In this document: piece by piece, positions 63,839 through 64,000 of the stretch
How positions within the stretch are numbered: the stretch's first letter is position 1
How the letters are laid out: every line of letters begins with the position of its first letter
Source of the DNA: Nitrosomonas sp.
Lineage (GTDB): Bacteria; Pseudomonadota; Gammaproteobacteria; Burkholderiales; Nitrosomonadaceae
Reading direction: 5' to 3'
DNA: 64,000 nt
Assembly: GCA_019745325.1 (NCBI GenBank)
Contig: JAIETK010000016.1
Coordinates: 1-64,000, forward strand
Notes under the pieces: generated by a model
What the model was told of the DNA's origin: nothing
The model's input: only the letters and a program-made list of their open reading frames with translations
Databases searched by the model: none
Made by a program: the position numbers and the translations under genes

Positions 63839-64000
63839 TTAATCAGTATGGCAACGGCATCGAACCACAACCGCCGCAATGAGCGCACCCGCAGCAAAGA
63901 AGATCAGCAAAGCAACACTTAAAGGAAGTTCTATTGATTTGTCGAAGTAGTATTGCAACGTAATAAGCTGCGTGTTATTAGAAGCAAAGACCGCAAGCGC
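63839..64000 (-). CDS. lapA: LapA-like (DUF1049) membrane protein, C-terminal fragment
   Basis: Partial gene whose 5' end lies beyond the window. The visible 53 codons (stop at 63839-63841) read [19 protein letters not shown], a short linker, then a helix ([22 protein letters not shown]) and a basic end. This matches the second half of LapA/DUF1049 proteins, which have two TMs and are linked to LPS assembly. It lies just upstream of pyrF; the usual lapB (yciM) between them is missing. Confidence 0.75.
   Translation of the reverse strand, partial: ALAVFASNNTQLITLQYYFDKSIELPLSVALLIFFAAGALIAAVVVRCRCHTD

Noticed and set aside
1..64000. tRNA, rRNA or CRISPR arrays
   Set aside because: I read intergenic spaces for cloverleaf ends, rRNA landmarks and regularly spaced repeats and saw none; a dedicated scan (tRNAscan, Infernal) would be decisive.

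Overview
The window is a bacterial chromosome segment. The overall gene set suggests a betaproteobacterium of the Nitrosomonadales (Nitrosomonas-like). Supporting genes are coq7, yqgE-yqgF-pyrR-pyrB-pyrX, the sigma factor/DUF3619/DUF3106 cassette, a MutT-ThiE fusion, and a glycolate-oxidase Fe-S subunit as expected in an autotroph. That placement is an inference from gene content, not a database match. I see no rRNA, tRNA, CRISPR array or intact insertion sequence.

Layout. 1-2532: a possible mobile-element end and a foreign-looking CHAT-protease gene. 2574-8762: lysS, small accessory genes, and the ribosomal/tRNA-modification operon rpsP-rimM-trmD-rplS (minus strand). 8918-20329: glcF, coq7, the pyrimidine operon yqgE-yqgF-pyrR-pyrB-pyrX, prlC, mlaA, a flavoprotein reductase and yciB-yciI. 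20481-33409: a PpiC isomerase, alr, lplT, the tsaB-rimI-udg and ispD-ispF-thpR operons, prfB (with its programmed frameshift), argJ, a DUF815 ATPase, mutT-thiE, a diguanylate cyclase and yacG. 33765-39301: a sigma-factor operon, then the classic rpmH-rnpA-yidD-yidC-mnmE cluster, but without dnaA beside rpmH.

39536-63106 is the accessory heart of the window. A type I secretion system (TolC, HlyD-type adaptor, PrtD-type ABC exporter) is followed by a minus-strand surface-polysaccharide block: a sugar-nucleotide/SDR protein, several glycosyltransferases including a 1287-residue multidomain enzyme, a PIG-L deacetylase, a methyltransferase-acetyltransferase fusion, and a Wzm/Wzt ABC exporter. Next, on the plus strand, comes an 870-residue cysteine- and tryptophan-free RTX/S-layer protein, then a methyltransferase with the regulatory-domain architecture of Rickettsia outer-membrane-protein lysine methyltransferases. 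This recalls the Caulobacter rsaA / rsaDE / O-polysaccharide locus. The simplest reading is one surface-layer module: protein, exporter, polysaccharide anchor and a candidate protein-modifying enzyme. pyrF and the end of a lapA-like gene close the window.

Three genes (mnmE, rnpA and the sigma factor) have no ATG, GTG or TTG upstream of their conserved N-terminal sequence. They seem to start at AUU/AUC/CUG codons, or to carry an error there. Starts of several other genes were moved inward from the longest open frame; the reason is given in each entry.
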